Notes: a model not told the origin generated them from the sequence alone. A stretch of DNA of 64,000 bases from Thalassotalea sp. PS06 (GCF_007197775.1 NZ_CP041638.1:2294001-2358000), one strand, 5' to 3'; counted from the first letter of the stretch, positions 17,297-27,475 are shown. Translations and numbers: made by a program.

Positions 17297-20200
17297 TTAT
17301 CGTAAAGAACGTCTTCTTAGTGCAAGAGGAAGCATAAGCAGGGTGAGCCACGCTAAAGCACCACCTGATTTTTTCTTCTCTTTCTTCTCTTCTTCTGGAT
17401 AGATACAGCTGCCGTCATCGTCCGTCGCATTTTCATCGAAGTTGTTAGCATTCGAATCTGTACAACCATATTCGATGCCATCAGACAGAACCGTTAACAT
17501 GAAGCTTGCGCTTGCCATATCGCTTGGGTTTGACGCATCTGCAACCATCACAGTTACCATGGTTTCACCATGGAAGTTTGCTTCTGGCATTAGTGAGAAG
17601 GTACCACCAGGTTTATGGCTATGAACTTCCGCCGTAACGTTGTCACCGTTCACGGTAACGATATTGCTGCGATTATCAGCATCTGCATAGGAGATCACCA
17701 AGTCGTCTAACGATTCATTTTCGTTAACCGTCAAGTCAGGGTAAACACCCATGGTCAGGTTACCATTAACGGTAATTGCCTGTTGAACTTCAACTGTCGC
17801 GATACCTTCAACGTCGCTAGTCGTGGTAATGTTCAGGTCTTTACCTGCCGCATCTTCATCAACGCGAGCTTGTAAAGTCACCTTAAACTGACTCATTTGC
17901 GGACCAACATAGTCATAACAAAGTACCAGACCGTCCGACAGTTTCTCATCGATATTGTCATACGCGTACTGAGTACCGGAATAACCTTCCAGTGGACCAA
18001 AGGTCGTCTGGATGCCTGAGAAACCATGGATACCAACGGTACCAAGGGTTTGACCTGCAAAGTTGAGGTTATCGTAGGCCATGATCACTTCATATTGACC
18101 TTTACCAAACTGGTATGGACCTAAGTTGAAAATAACCTCGAAGTCATAGCGATCGGTATTATTCTCAACAATGTTTTCCTGCAAAATCCAATCCCAGTAT
18201 GACGATTGTGAACGGACATTATCCCACTCAACAATCACGGTCTGGTCTTCAGTGTAAGCAAAGGTAATACCTGAGTTTAAGTCGCTATCCCAAAGGTTTG
18301 GCTCATATGGTGTACCAAACGCTTGTCCAAAGAACTCACCTTTCCAAAGAGGCGCAATCATCGCATCCGGGAAGCTTCCCATAGGGAATGGCAAGTGGAA
18401 TGGGAAGAATAACGGCAGATCATCGAACTGCAGGTAACCCATTGGACTCATAGTAAACTGCGGATAAGACTGATACTCGTAGTTGTGATACAAGGAGTAC
18501 GTTGGATTGCCGCCCCATAACCAAGCAAATGGTACGGATAGGTTTTCATTCCAGACGCCACCCCAATCCGGCGTAAAGCCAACAGCGGTTTGTAAGTCGA
18601 TGTAACCACCGTCATGATTCGGTAAACCGAATGATGGAGTACGACACATGGCATCCTGCAAGTTTGTAGTGACCAGGTATTCCGGGGCAACGTTTGATGT
18701 ATCGGCTTGTACACCGCTAACAACAATCGTACGACCATCAACCATTAGCTGCTCTTCGCCAGAGTTATGCAATTGTACCGAATCAGCAACCAGGCTCATG
18801 CCTTCTGGCAATGCCGTGGTCAAGGTAAAGTTACGATCACTACCTGTGGTGTTTTCCATCACGTTAATGGTGACATCAACAACATCGCCGCCAGCAGCCA
18901 TAGTTTGACTGGTTTGGATTTGAGTGTCGTCTTTTTCACGATTTAAACGATAAGGGATAAGGCCAAGGTCGGCCATATTATTGCCATCAGAGCCTAGCTC
19001 CATTGCACCGTAATAGATATCGCCGGACATCATGTCCATATTCCATTCTACGTCTAATTCGAATGAAGATGCTCCATCATAGCTTTGCGGACCAGTTACC
19101 TGGATGCTGTCGGATAAATCATTACCAACGACCGCAGTAGCTACTGTGTATGTGTCTACAGGAATCGGCTGAGAGGCATCCCACCACTTTTTCCAGTTGT
19201 GGAAGACGACCCAATATTTACCGCCATCCGGATTATTGATGTTACAGAAATCATTTCGTAAATCGCTTAATGAAATACAAATTGCTTCCTCATCCATTTG
19301 CACCATGTTATCGCCATTGGCATCGATACCAACGATGATATCTAGATCACCACGAATGTAATCTTCGATTGCAGTAGAATCATCAGAGCTGATCACCTCG
19401 GCAATCAGACGCTTGCTACCTGCTGGTACATCAACCCAGTGCGTGTAGGTAGATTCATCAAGATTGCCACTGATAAACGGTGAAACATACTCTTGCGCCT
19501 GAGGTAAAGTAAAACTCATCAGGTTCGCTTTTTGCTCTTTATAGCTAGTAATATTCAGATCTTTGAAGTTTGCACTTGTCAGGCCGCGTAACGTGTATAC
19601 ATCATTATTACGATGTGCCGACATGGTGATGTTTTCAGGTAAAGTACCGTGATTGTATTTCAACGCTACCGGCATATAGCTATCGGCACTTTGTTGGTTA
19701 TCCTCTTTGATAACCACGCTACCATGTACTTCTACTTCAGAGTTACCAATCGCAGATTGGGCATCCAGAATTTTCGCTTCAAAGACAACCGATTGTTTCT
19801 GGCCTTTTTTCAGTGAAAAGCTTGAAGGGTATGAAGTCAACTGAACCGAGTATTCACCGGTTTTCGGCTCAACGGTCCAGCTACCATCATGGGTAGCCTC
19901 GAAAGTACGAACCCAGCTACAGCTGCCTTTACAGTTAAAGTTAACCAGCTCAGGCATGTTCAATGCTTTTACATCACCACCGTTTTGTGGGTTAGCAAGC
20001 ATGAAGTTTTCTGAGGTTTCGTCCATGATAAGACCCGCAGACGCTGCTGATGCGACATCAACTCGACCGGAACCCGCACGATAAATACCAGCTTCGGTAA
20101 TACCATTTGGCCAACCTGAATCGTAACGAACGTTGCGGTTAGCAGTCATCATGATAGCCGACTGAATTTGCGTCGCTGTCCAGTCTGGATTTACCTGACG

Positions 20201-22300
20201 GATAAGCGCTGCTGCACCACTGATATGTGGTGATGCCATTGATGTTCCGCTATAAACCGCATATTTACTCGATAAGTTTACTGCTGAGAACGGATGTTCA
20301 TCGGCAGCACCGGCGTAAATATCAACACCAGGGGCAGAAATTGACGGAATCAAATGCTCTGGGTTGGTTCGGCTCGGTCCGCGTGACGAGAAATTTGCCA
20401 GCATATCGGCATTTTCTGGATTCACATTGCGGTTTATCTCACTGGCAGTAATGGTAGCCATGTGACCGCTACCGGATTGTAACCAAGGGATCAATGACCA
20501 CTGGGCATCGCTGCTAATATGAACACCTGGAATTGAGTAAACGTCATTATTTAATGATTCACCATATTGAGTGTTGTATAGAACAAAACCACCAGCGCCA
20601 CCGGCTGCAACATTGTCAGCTTTAGCAACACGGGCAATATCACCGCGCTTACAAACAACGATTTGATTTTCGGTAAAAGTATCTGCTGCAAAAGGCTCAA
20701 GACATAGCTCATCACCATAGTTTGCCGCTAATACGATCTCACCGCTAAATTCACCAGAGATACCTTTACCTTCAAACATACCTGGTGCCGGAGTATCACC
20801 GCCACTAAAAGTGCCTAAAGATTTACCGGTAATATCGATAGTACGTCCAGTAGTTGTTGCGCCAACGGTTAATAACCAAGGTGACGTATGATCTGCAGAA
20901 GACATGTATTCATGGAAACCATCGGTACCGCTATTACCTGCGGATGCGGCAACGACAATGCCCGCTTCCTGGGCAGATAGGAAAGCAAGTTCAACGGGGT
21001 TTTCCCAAGGGAACTGCTCACTACCACCAATGGAGAAGTTGATAACGTCAACACCATCAGCAATGGCATCTTCGATACCCGCTAATAATGCTTCCGTTGG
21101 ACAACCGGCATAGGCATCGCCCGCATTACCCGGATAACACACCTGATAAGAGATGATGTTTGCATGGGGTGCAACACCAGAAATGGTGCCCATATTCAAA
21201 CCAGTGTCGATACCGTCGCCGTCACCTAATTGCGGCACTACATAAGGAACATCATGAAGGATGTTACCAGCAGCCGTACTGGCAGTGTGAGTACCATGAC
21301 CGTTGTAATCTTCACCGTTTTTCGGGCGAATTTGTACGCCTTCCATCCACTCAGGATGATCCGGTGCCTGAAATTCCGGGGCGTTATAGACATCAGTAAT
21401 GACATCATAGCTGCGAACACCAATTAGCTTATCGTTACAAAGACTGGCAAATTCGTCTTTGCCACAATCACCAACATAGTTGCCGTCACCAAACGGGTTA
21501 ATATGTTGATAGCCATCGCCGCCAATGGCCGCAAAAGATGGGTGATCAGTATTGATACCGGTATCAAGGACACCAACGATCAATCCTTCACCTTGCATAG
21601 CTGGCGCGCCCTCACCGGCCGATTGCCACACTTGCTCTGCACCGATGAGTTGTGGACCGATATCGGTGTGCAGCTCATGTAAGGTTGAACGAGTTACGGC
21701 AGTGACCTGAGGTAAACGCGACAACTCTCTTGCCTGTTGCTGGTTTAGCTCTACCGAGAAACCATTGATGGCAACGGTAAACTGTTTTCTCGCCTCAATC
21801 GCCATCCCAAGAGAGCTTAAATTATCAATAAACTGATTTTGTTTGTTTTTCAGATAATTTTGGTAGGCATTGATATCTGTCTTGTTTCCAGCACCCGCGA
21901 ATAGGTTAAATTTCCCCTGAACGCCCTGATTGCTGGTGTTTGACAAAGCCGTCGCGTTTAATCCCTGGACGCCACCATGATATTGAGTAACCGGTGCTTC
22001 TTTCATACGAACGATGTAGGTATGGGTACCTTCAAGCCCATCTTCCGGACTGAACTTTTCGGCACTATTGGCACGGGTAATATGTTGGTTAACATTGTCT
22101 GCACGCTTTAACACGTTGTTTTGCGTACGGCTTTGCTCACGGCGCTGTTGCATTTGCTCGAGCTCCGCTTTGCTAAATGGCAGTTGTTTTAAACTGCCAC
22201 TACTTAGTGTTGTTGATGAAGGCTCTGCCAATGTAGCAGCCCCAACTCCTAAGGCATAGCAAGCGCTGGCTATGCACAGGGAGATAGATTTTAGTTTCAT
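17297..22300 (-). CDS. secreted S8 subtilisin-like protease with GlyGly-CTERM anchor
   Basis: 1667 residues from MKLKSISLCIASACYALGVG; the start is set by GGAG at 22307-22310. Order: signal peptide, inhibitor I9-type propeptide (YIVRMKEAPV to TAVTRSTLHEL), peptidase S8 with Asp246 (VLDTGINTDHPSF), His335 (NGHGTHTAS) and Ser687 (YSGTSMASPHI), and a PA domain inserted between His and Ser. Long beta-rich C-terminal domains follow, then the Cys-containing repeat GCTDSNANNFDENATDDDGS. The tail SGGALAWLTLLMLPLALRRR is a GlyGly-CTERM signal, processed by rhombosortase in type II secretion hosts. It should degrade extracellular protein. Monocistronic. Confidence 0.93.
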   Translation of the reverse strand: MKLKSISLCIASACYALGVGAATLAEPSSTTLSSGSLKQLPFSKAELEQMQQRREQSRTQNNVLKRADNVNQHITRANSAEKFSPEDGLEGTHTYIVRMKEAPVTQYHGGVQGLNATALSNTSNQGVQGKFNLFAGAGNKTDINAYQNYLKNKQNQFIDNLSSLGMAIEARKQFTVAINGFSVELNQQQARELSRLPQVTAVTRSTLHELHTDIGPQLIGAEQVWQSAGEGAPAMQGEGLIVGVLDTGINTDHPSFAAIGGDGYQHINPFGDGNYVGDCGKDEFASLCNDKLIGVRSYDVITDVYNAPEFQAPDHPEWMEGVQIRPKNGEDYNGHGTHTASTAAGNILHDVPYVVPQLGDGDGIDTGLNMGTISGVAPHANIISYQVCYPGNAGDAYAGCPTEALLAGIEDAIADGVDVINFSIGGSEQFPWENPVELAFLSAQEAGIVVAASAGNSGTDGFHEYMSSADHTSPWLLTVGATTTGRTIDITGKSLGTFSGGDTPAPGMFEGKGISGEFSGEIVLAANYGDELCLEPFAADTFTENQIVVCKRGDIARVAKADNVAAGGAGGFVLYNTQYGESLNNDVYSIPGVHISSDAQWSLIPWLQSGSGHMATITASEINRNVNPENADMLANFSSRGPSRTNPEHLIPSISAPGVDIYAGAADEHPFSAVNLSSKYAVYSGTSMASPHISGAAALIRQVNPDWTATQIQSAIMMTANRNVRYDSGWPNGITEAGIYRAGSGRVDVASAASAGLIMDETSENFMLANPQNGGDVKALNMPELVNFNCKGSCSWVRTFEATHDGSWTVEPKTGEYSVQLTSYPSSFSLKKGQKQSVVFEAKILDAQSAIGNSEVEVHGSVVIKEDNQQSADSYMPVALKYNHGTLPENITMSAHRNNDVYTLRGLTSANFKDLNITSYKEQKANLMSFTLPQAQEYVSPFISGNLDESTYTHWVDVPAGSKRLIAEVISSDDSTAIEDYIRGDLDIIVGIDANGDNMVQMDEEAICISLSDLRNDFCNINNPDGGKYWVVFHNWKKWWDASQPIPVDTYTVATAVVGNDLSDSIQVTGPQSYDGASSFELDVEWNMDMMSGDIYYGAMELGSDGNNMADLGLIPYRLNREKDDTQIQTSQTMAAGGDVVDVTINVMENTTGSDRNFTLTTALPEGMSLVADSVQLHNSGEEQLMVDGRTIVVSGVQADTSNVAPEYLVTTNLQDAMCRTPSFGLPNHDGGYIDLQTAVGFTPDWGGVWNENLSVPFAWLWGGNPTYSLYHNYEYQSYPQFTMSPMGYLQFDDLPLFFPFHLPFPMGSFPDAMIAPLWKGEFFGQAFGTPYEPNLWDSDLNSGITFAYTEDQTVIVEWDNVRSQSSYWDWILQENIVENNTDRYDFEVIFNLGPYQFGKGQYEVIMAYDNLNFAGQTLGTVGIHGFSGIQTTFGPLEGYSGTQYAYDNIDEKLSDGLVLCYDYVGPQMSQFKVTLQARVDEDAAGKDLNITTTSDVEGIATVEVQQAITVNGNLTMGVYPDLTVNENESLDDLVISYADADNRSNIVTVNGDNVTAEVHSHKPGGTFSLMPEANFHGETMVTVMVADASNPSDMASASFMLTVLSDGIEYGCTDSNANNFDENATDDDGSCIYPEEEKKEKKKSGGALAWLTLLMLPLALRRRSLR

Positions 22301-22568
22301 CGTGTTCTCCATGATTGTTATCATTTTTTTGTTATGATTGTTCGACCCACCCTTACTGGTGGACCACTCATGTTAAACACCATTACTGCGCAAATACCCG
22401 TCAATTATTGTGCAAAATTGTGTACAGAAAACTGTCTAAAATTGTCGCAATAAAAATTGTGCAAAATTGTACACAAACCTTTAAATACGGTATATACAGG
22501 GTTAGTATCCACTGTCGTATGCGCTAATAACCCAGTATCAAAAAAACGATAACAAGCAGTTAACAATA

Positions 22569-23465
22569 ATGAAGTATTCCCGAGCCTGTATATTCGCCGC
22601 TCTAATGTCGGCCAGTGCAGTTGCAGCTCAACAATCCGACCCAAAAACTTCTGAATCTTCCGAGGTGCAGGAGCTAATTGCGTGTGAAGGAGATTGTGTC
22701 GCACGCAACAGTTGGGCAGTGGGCGCAGCATTAGGTTACGGCAAATATTCCAGCCCTCTTCAAAACGGCAAAGAACGACATATAGCTTTCCTCCCCTCTT
22801 TCTATGTCTATGCCGACAAGTTCTACATTGAAAATACCACGACCGGTTATACCTTGATCGAAGATGAGTTCTGGTCGATTGATATCAAAGGTGAGTTAAA
22901 TCCCGACGGGATTTATTTTCAGAACAACAAACTGGATGCGTTTTTAAGTACCACGGGCAGTGCCGGACTATTTCCACTCCCACTACCTGAGGAAGAACAA
23001 GAATCGGCAGAGATTGATCGCTCCTTGTCATATCTGGGTGGCGTTGGCGTTGATTTTTATCCAAATGCTAACTGGCGATTAAGCTTTGACTTACTTACCG
23101 ATATCACCGCAGTGCATCACGGTCAGAAACTCGGGTTGGGCTTGGCCTATCAAAATCAGTTTGGCGACTTAACCTATCAACTCAGCACGGGTGCGCAATA
23201 TCGAAGCCGGGCACTAAATGATTATTACTATGGTGTCGAAAATGGCGAGTTAAGCTACCGGAGTCCTGCTTATCGGGCAGATGCGGGATGGAACATAAAA
23301 TACGAGTTAAATTTCAATTATCCCTTTTACGAAAAATTTGCGCTTATTGGACGCTACCAGTATCAGGATTTAAGCGAACAAATCGTTCTCAGTCCGCTGG
23401 TAGGAGACAACTCTACCCACTATTATTTTATTGGGGTTAGCTGGCATTTCGGGGGGCAATTTTAA
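22569..23465 (+). CDS. MipA/OmpV family outer membrane protein
   Basis: 298 residues with a signal peptide (cleavage about residue 20, AVAAQQ). The body is outer-membrane beta-strand sequence ending in the typical aromatic terminus (YYFIGVSWHFGGQF). The MipA/OmpV pattern is seen in WAVGAALGYGKYSSPL, FLPSFYVYADKFYIEN and YLGGVGVDFYPNANWRL. Members are channels or scaffold proteins for murein-synthesising machinery; their inducers often include cationic compounds. It heads a four-gene operon with DUF3019, response regulator and kinase, with the next gene overlapping its stop by one base. The operon suggests an envelope-stress sensing module that controls its own porin. Confidence 0.88.
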   Translation: MKYSRACIFAALMSASAVAAQQSDPKTSESSEVQELIACEGDCVARNSWAVGAALGYGKYSSPLQNGKERHIAFLPSFYVYADKFYIENTTTGYTLIEDEFWSIDIKGELNPDGIYFQNNKLDAFLSTTGSAGLFPLPLPEEEQESAEIDRSLSYLGGVGVDFYPNANWRLSFDLLTDITAVHHGQKLGLGLAYQNQFGDLTYQLSTGAQYRSRALNDYYYGVENGELSYRSPAYRADAGWNIKYELNFNYPFYEKFALIGRYQYQDLSEQIVLSPLVGDNSTHYYFIGVSWHFGGQF

Positions 23466-23836
23466 TGAAACCCTGGTGGTACCTGAGTCTTCCCCTGCTG
23501 TCTTGTGCTGGCAATGCACAAGCCAATCCGGTATACCTGTCGCCCACGCATTGCGTTACCACCCAACTTACCTGTGAACTGCCAATATCGCTAACCTGGA
23601 AATTTGAACACCCCACATCTTTCTGCCTGATTAAAGAAAGTGACAGTAGCAATCTGTATTGTCATAACGGCGCTACGTCCGGACAAGTCACCATCCAATT
23701 GCAATACAACAAAAGCGAACAGCTGATGGTTGTCGACAGCAAAACTGGCTTACAAATTCAGCAGTTCACCTTAAAAGTTATGGTGCCAAATAATGCACTG
23801 AGAAAGCGCAAACGTCACGCCTGGAGCATATTGTAG
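23465..23836 (+). CDS. DUF3019 family periplasmic protein
   Basis: 123 residues with a signal peptide (cleavage about residue 20, AQANP). It holds the DUF3019 pattern with four cysteines (HCVTTQLTCELPISLTW, SFCLIKESDSSNLYCHNG), which likely form two disulfides. DUF3019 genes in Alteromonadales sit between a mipA-like gene and a two-component pair, as here. A periplasmic accessory role for the kinase or porin is inferred only from that context. Start overlaps the mipA stop; the regulator starts at the next base after its stop. Confidence 0.8.
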   Translation: MKPWWYLSLPLLSCAGNAQANPVYLSPTHCVTTQLTCELPISLTWKFEHPTSFCLIKESDSSNLYCHNGATSGQVTIQLQYNKSEQLMVVDSKTGLQIQQFTLKVMVPNNALRKRKRHAWSIL

Positions 23837-24535
23837 ATGACTATCAAAACCCAACCTCAGCTTTGCCTGATAGAAGATGATGTCAAACTGGCGGCATTAA
23901 TCTCTACATTTTTTAGCAATAATGGTTTTCAGGTGAGTCATTTCGAAACCGCAGAATGTTTCTTAGCGCAGCCCGAGTTAACTAAATACGATGTGATTGT
24001 ATGCGACATCAATTTACCGGGCCTGAATGGTTTTGATATCTGTCGACGATGTCGCCAGTCTTTCGATGGTGTGTTCGTGTTTCTTACCGCAAAAACCGAA
24101 GATTTGGATCATATCTCAGGCTTAGATCTGGGTGCCGATGCCTATATCGCCAAACCCGTCCGGCCTGCGATATTACTGGCTAAGATTAACGCCCTGCTTC
24201 GTGCAGTTAGTCGCCACTCAAACACAAATACCCAGCGGGTACAGCTACCGCAATTAACCATAGACAATAGCGCCAGAAGCATACAGGTATGCGATAAGAA
24301 ACTGATGTTGGCCACGGAAGAGTTTGATTTATTGTGGATCCTGATAAGTAACCGTAATCAAACTCTAAATCGCGAACAATTGTTTCAAAAAGCCGTGGGG
24401 CGGGAATACGATGGCCAGGATCGAATCATTGATGGTCGCGTGAGTCGCATTCGTAAAAAATTCAATCAAATAGAAAATAACCCGTACGAAATCAAGACCG
24501 TATGGCGCAAAGGCTATTTGTTTGCGGAGCGGTAG
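23837..24535 (+). CDS. OmpR/PhoB-type response regulator
   Basis: 232 residues. Receiver domain (1-120) with the acidic pair EDD, phospho-acceptor Asp in VIVCDINLPGLNGFDI (about residue 55), the Thr in FLTAKTED and Lys in YIAKPVRP. The C-terminal winged helix (about 135-232) ends GREYDGQDRIIDGRVSRIRK, then VWRKGYLFA. It pairs with the kinase that follows and probably controls the mipA operon itself. Confidence 0.93.
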   Translation: MTIKTQPQLCLIEDDVKLAALISTFFSNNGFQVSHFETAECFLAQPELTKYDVIVCDINLPGLNGFDICRRCRQSFDGVFVFLTAKTEDLDHISGLDLGADAYIAKPVRPAILLAKINALLRAVSRHSNTNTQRVQLPQLTIDNSARSIQVCDKKLMLATEEFDLLWILISNRNQTLNREQLFQKAVGREYDGQDRIIDGRVSRIRKKFNQIENNPYEIKTVWRKGYLFAER

Positions 24536-24543
24536 AAACGGTT

Positions 24544-25824
24544 ATGCGCTTACAATTCATCAAGTTGTTTCTACTGATATTTGTGACCTTGTTCCTGGTC
24601 GCCATTATCACCGATAAGCTTTATCAATTATCACCACAATCTAAAGCCCATCAAATTGATGTGCAACAAGTATTTGCCAAGGTCTCGCCATCGATAGAAG
24701 CAAATACTCAAGGTCTGATCGTTAATCTGCTGCAGGTTAATAATTTGCATTGGCCAGACGATATGACCCGAAAGTTAATGTCGGGCGATGTGGTCTCCCT
24801 TAAAGATGGTACAGAGATTTATTACTACCGGCTCGATGACTCAGACGAAAATCTGGTTTTGGAGATGGGGCCCTTTCAAAGTCAGGCACAAGATGATGCC
24901 ATTGAGCCGATAGTAATCCTTTTTTATCTCAGCTTTGCTGCCTTTTTGTTTATTTGGGTGTGGCCGATGTTCCGAGATTTGGAACAACTGAATCAGGCCA
25001 GCAAACTGTTTAGCAAGCAAAAGCAATTCAACCCCGTCATTATCAAGCCTTCATCAAGCGTTTACCCTGTGGCGCAGAGCTTTAACCAAATGGCTAGTCA
25101 GCTGTTGCGGTACATGTCGTTGCAGCGATTTCTTGCCAGTACCTTGTCTCATGATATTCGCACCCCGGTAACCCGCATCGACTTTTGCCTGGAAGTGATG
25201 AATCAAAACAATTTCTCGGAAATGAAGTCGTCGATCCAACAGGATATTGATGAGATAGACTTGCTCACCCACGAGTTTATTGAATTTTCCAAACTCGAAG
25301 AGGAGTACGAGAATCTCAATATTCAAATTCATGATGTAAATGCCATGCTCGCAAGTCTGGTCAGTAAAATGCGTATAGGAAACGACAAACCCATCGATTT
25401 CGTTAGCGCTTGTTCAATGCCATGGCAATTTGACGAAAACTTCCTCAGGCGCGCAGTGCAGAACGTCATTGCCAATGCCTTGATCTATGCCAAAAGCGAG
25501 ATTCGGGTGCAAGCAAAGGTAAGCAATTCTGACTTAGTTATTACCGTCGAGGATGATGGTAATGGGTTAAGTGATAGTGCTTGTAAAGAAGTCACTCAGG
25601 CCTATGTTCGTGGTAAAGACGTTACAGATCTGGGTAATGGCTATGGGCTGGGGCTGGCATTTGCCAAGGTCATTTGTGAGTGGCATCAGGGTAATTTGAT
25701 TATTGAGCAATCGCAGGCACTGAAGGGCCTGAAAGTGGTATTTCGACTTCCAGGCGCAGTTAGTGACAATAACTACTCTTTATGGGATGGCGAGAATATC
25801 GTGAAGATCTCCGGTGCGTCCTAA
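24544..25824 (+). CDS. sensor histidine kinase of the mipA operon
   Basis: 426 residues from MRLQFIKLFLLIFV; the in-frame extension upstream overlaps the regulator and is not used. Two membrane helices (about residues 6-24 and 122-140) border a short periplasmic sensor of about 95 residues. Then a HAMP-like linker, the dimerisation helix with H-box STLSHDIRTPVTR, N-box AVQNVIANALIYAKSE, and G-boxes VEDDGNGLSD and GYGLGLAFAKVI. It should phosphorylate the upstream regulator. The signal is unknown; antimicrobial or cationic stress is a guess from MipA. Its 3' end overlaps the convergent gene by 45 bases. Confidence 0.92.
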   Translation: MRLQFIKLFLLIFVTLFLVAIITDKLYQLSPQSKAHQIDVQQVFAKVSPSIEANTQGLIVNLLQVNNLHWPDDMTRKLMSGDVVSLKDGTEIYYYRLDDSDENLVLEMGPFQSQAQDDAIEPIVILFYLSFAAFLFIWVWPMFRDLEQLNQASKLFSKQKQFNPVIIKPSSSVYPVAQSFNQMASQLLRYMSLQRFLASTLSHDIRTPVTRIDFCLEVMNQNNFSEMKSSIQQDIDEIDLLTHEFIEFSKLEEEYENLNIQIHDVNAMLASLVSKMRIGNDKPIDFVSACSMPWQFDENFLRRAVQNVIANALIYAKSEIRVQAKVSNSDLVITVEDDGNGLSDSACKEVTQAYVRGKDVTDLGNGYGLGLAFAKVICEWHQGNLIIEQSQALKGLKVVFRLPGAVSDNNYSLWDGENIVKISGAS

Positions 25825-26757
25825 AGACAGGGAGAATGTTGGAAAGGCATTTCCAACCGGAATGAAAAACAAACGACTATCGCCTTTACCACGTAATGCC
25901 GGATCAGCACTGGAAATGGTTCCGCCAGCGATAAGGTGATTATCAATTACGGTTAAACCCCTGAGAAAATAACCCAGTTGGATATTGGGTAATTCCGGAT
26001 GTACCAGCTGTCCGTTTGCCGAATCACAAATATAAAAACCCTGCTCACAAGGCACCAGATTATGACAGGCCTTACCGACATCATTGGTGCGCCCTAAGAC
26101 ATTAAAATCGTGATCGAGTTTTAAATAAAAACTGTTCTGACTTTTATCTGCGCCGGCGGAATTATGGGCAAGCAAATACAAGTAGTTATTGTCGATATAA
26201 ATGGAATTGAAATGGTGATAATCGGGGCTATTACGAGCGGTTTTACGAACAAAATCGGTAGAGGAATTACCCAGTTGATAATCAAAGCGTTGTGAATAGA
26301 TAAACTCTTTTTCTATGCGTCCTTCGAGCGTGCAACGCCAGACAATATTTTGCCGCGTATTGGTAACCCAAAGTTTGTTATTAAAACAAACGATCTGATG
26401 CACCCGAACTGGAACTTTCACTTCCCCTTCAGGGCTAATAAACTGAAAGGATTTTTGCTCAGTCGCTCTATTTCCCTGCAAAGCAAACGTTAATGCCAGA
26501 CTACGTTCATCCTTAGTGCCATTTTGCACATACGTAATGGCCAGATATCTGCCATCGGGAAGTTGAGTTACGCCAAAATAGTTACCGGATAGCAGTTTAT
26601 GAATTCTGCCGTGATCAAACAAAAATAAACCGTTGCTACTGGTAAACAGAAATTTGAAATGCGAGCGCTGCTGGGCGAAACCATAATGGCCAAGCAAGCT
26701 TTTAAAGACATTGAAGCCGAATCGCTTCAAATTAGACATTTGTTCTATGCGCATAGT
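25780..26757 (-). CDS. hypothetical beta-propeller-like protein
   Basis: About 325 residues from MRIEQMSNLKRFGFN. The open frame extends further upstream (to 26835), but the extension looks non-coding. The sequence consists of repeated beta-hairpins such as NGLFLFDHGRIHKLLSGNYF, VHQIVCFNNKLWVTNTRQN, NSIYIDNNYLYLLAHNSA and GFYICDSANGQLV, which read as propeller blades. No signal peptide and no known family. The last 15 codons lie antisense to the end of the kinase gene, a convergent overlap. Confidence 0.6.
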   Translation of the reverse strand, partial: TMRIEQMSNLKRFGFNVFKSLLGHYGFAQQRSHFKFLFTSSNGLFLFDHGRIHKLLSGNYFGVTQLPDGRYLAITYVQNGTKDERSLALTFALQGNRATEQKSFQFISPEGEVKVPVRVHQIVCFNNKLWVTNTRQNIVWRCTLEGRIEKEFIYSQRFDYQLGNSSTDFVRKTARNSPDYHHFNSIYIDNNYLYLLAHNSAGADKSQNSFYLKLDHDFNVLGRTNDVGKACHNLVPCEQGFYICDSANGQLVHPELPNIQLGYFLRGLTVIDNHLIAGGTISSADPALRGKGDSRLFFIPVGNAFPTFSLSLGRTGDLHDILAIP

Positions 26758-26962
26758 GTCACTCTTATTTTTAGAAGCACAATAGTTTTGGGCAGACCAT
26801 TTTTTACTGTAAAGGTATTCGTTTATAGGTTGCACTTACGTCGATTGGCAGGTTTCATCCTCAGGTCTAAATATAAGGGTATGACATATTTAAAAAATAT
26901 CGAGAAATTTAGGATAGTTGTTTATTTTGAAGTGGGTTTGCAAGAGCGGTTGATTAACCATG

Positions 26963-26990
26963 TTCTTGGCGGATCAATGTCCGCCAAGAA
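26963..26990. terminator. hairpin downstream of ybaB
   Basis: Perfect 11-bp stem TTCTTGGCGGA / TCCGCCAAGAA with a six-base loop, 31 bases past the ybaB stop. A T run is absent on both strands, so it may be a processing or REP-like element rather than an intrinsic terminator. Confidence 0.5.
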
Positions 26991-27020
26991 GTAAATAGCG
27001 CTATTTTTAAAGAGTTCAAT

Positions 27021-27347
27021 TTAGAATGGCATTTTCATACCAGGAGGCATTTGCATGCCGCCGGTCAAAGCGCCCATCTTATCTTTGGTGGTTTCTTCAA
27101 CGCGACGCACGGCGTCATTAAACGCGGCGGCTACTAAGTCTTCAACCATTTCTTTGTCGTCTTCCATCATGCTTTCATCGATTTCAACACGACGAACATT
27201 ATGGTTACCTGTCATGGTTACTTTAACCATGCCGGCACCGGCTTCACCGGTAACTTCCATATTAGCGATCTCTTCTTGAGCCTTCGCCATTTTGGCCTGC
27301 ATTTGCTGGGCTTGTTTCATCAAGTTGCCCATGCCACCTTTAATCAT
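27021..27347 (-). CDS. ybaB: YbaB/EbfC nucleoid-associated protein
   Basis: 108 residues beginning [20 protein letters not shown], followed by the dimeric DNA-binding core ([25 protein letters not shown]) and a Met/Gly/Pro-rich end ([13 protein letters not shown]). It binds DNA as a dimer and follows dnaX as in most gammaproteobacteria. In E. coli the next gene is recR; here none follows, so the block is broken after ybaB. Confidence 0.95.
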   Translation of the reverse strand: MIKGGMGNLMKQAQQMQAKMAKAQEEIANMEVTGEAGAGMVKVTMTGNHNVRRVEIDESMMEDDKEMVEDLVAAAFNDAVRRVEETTKDKMGALTGGMQMPPGMKMPF

Positions 27348-27475
27348 ACTGGATTCTCCAAAATTAGTTGGGCTGAATCGAGTCAGCCTTTAGCCTCTGA
27401 AATTTATATTGAGGCAAAAAAACAAAACGCAACCAGTATACCAGAATAAACCTGATTAGGTATTTTGTATGTAGT

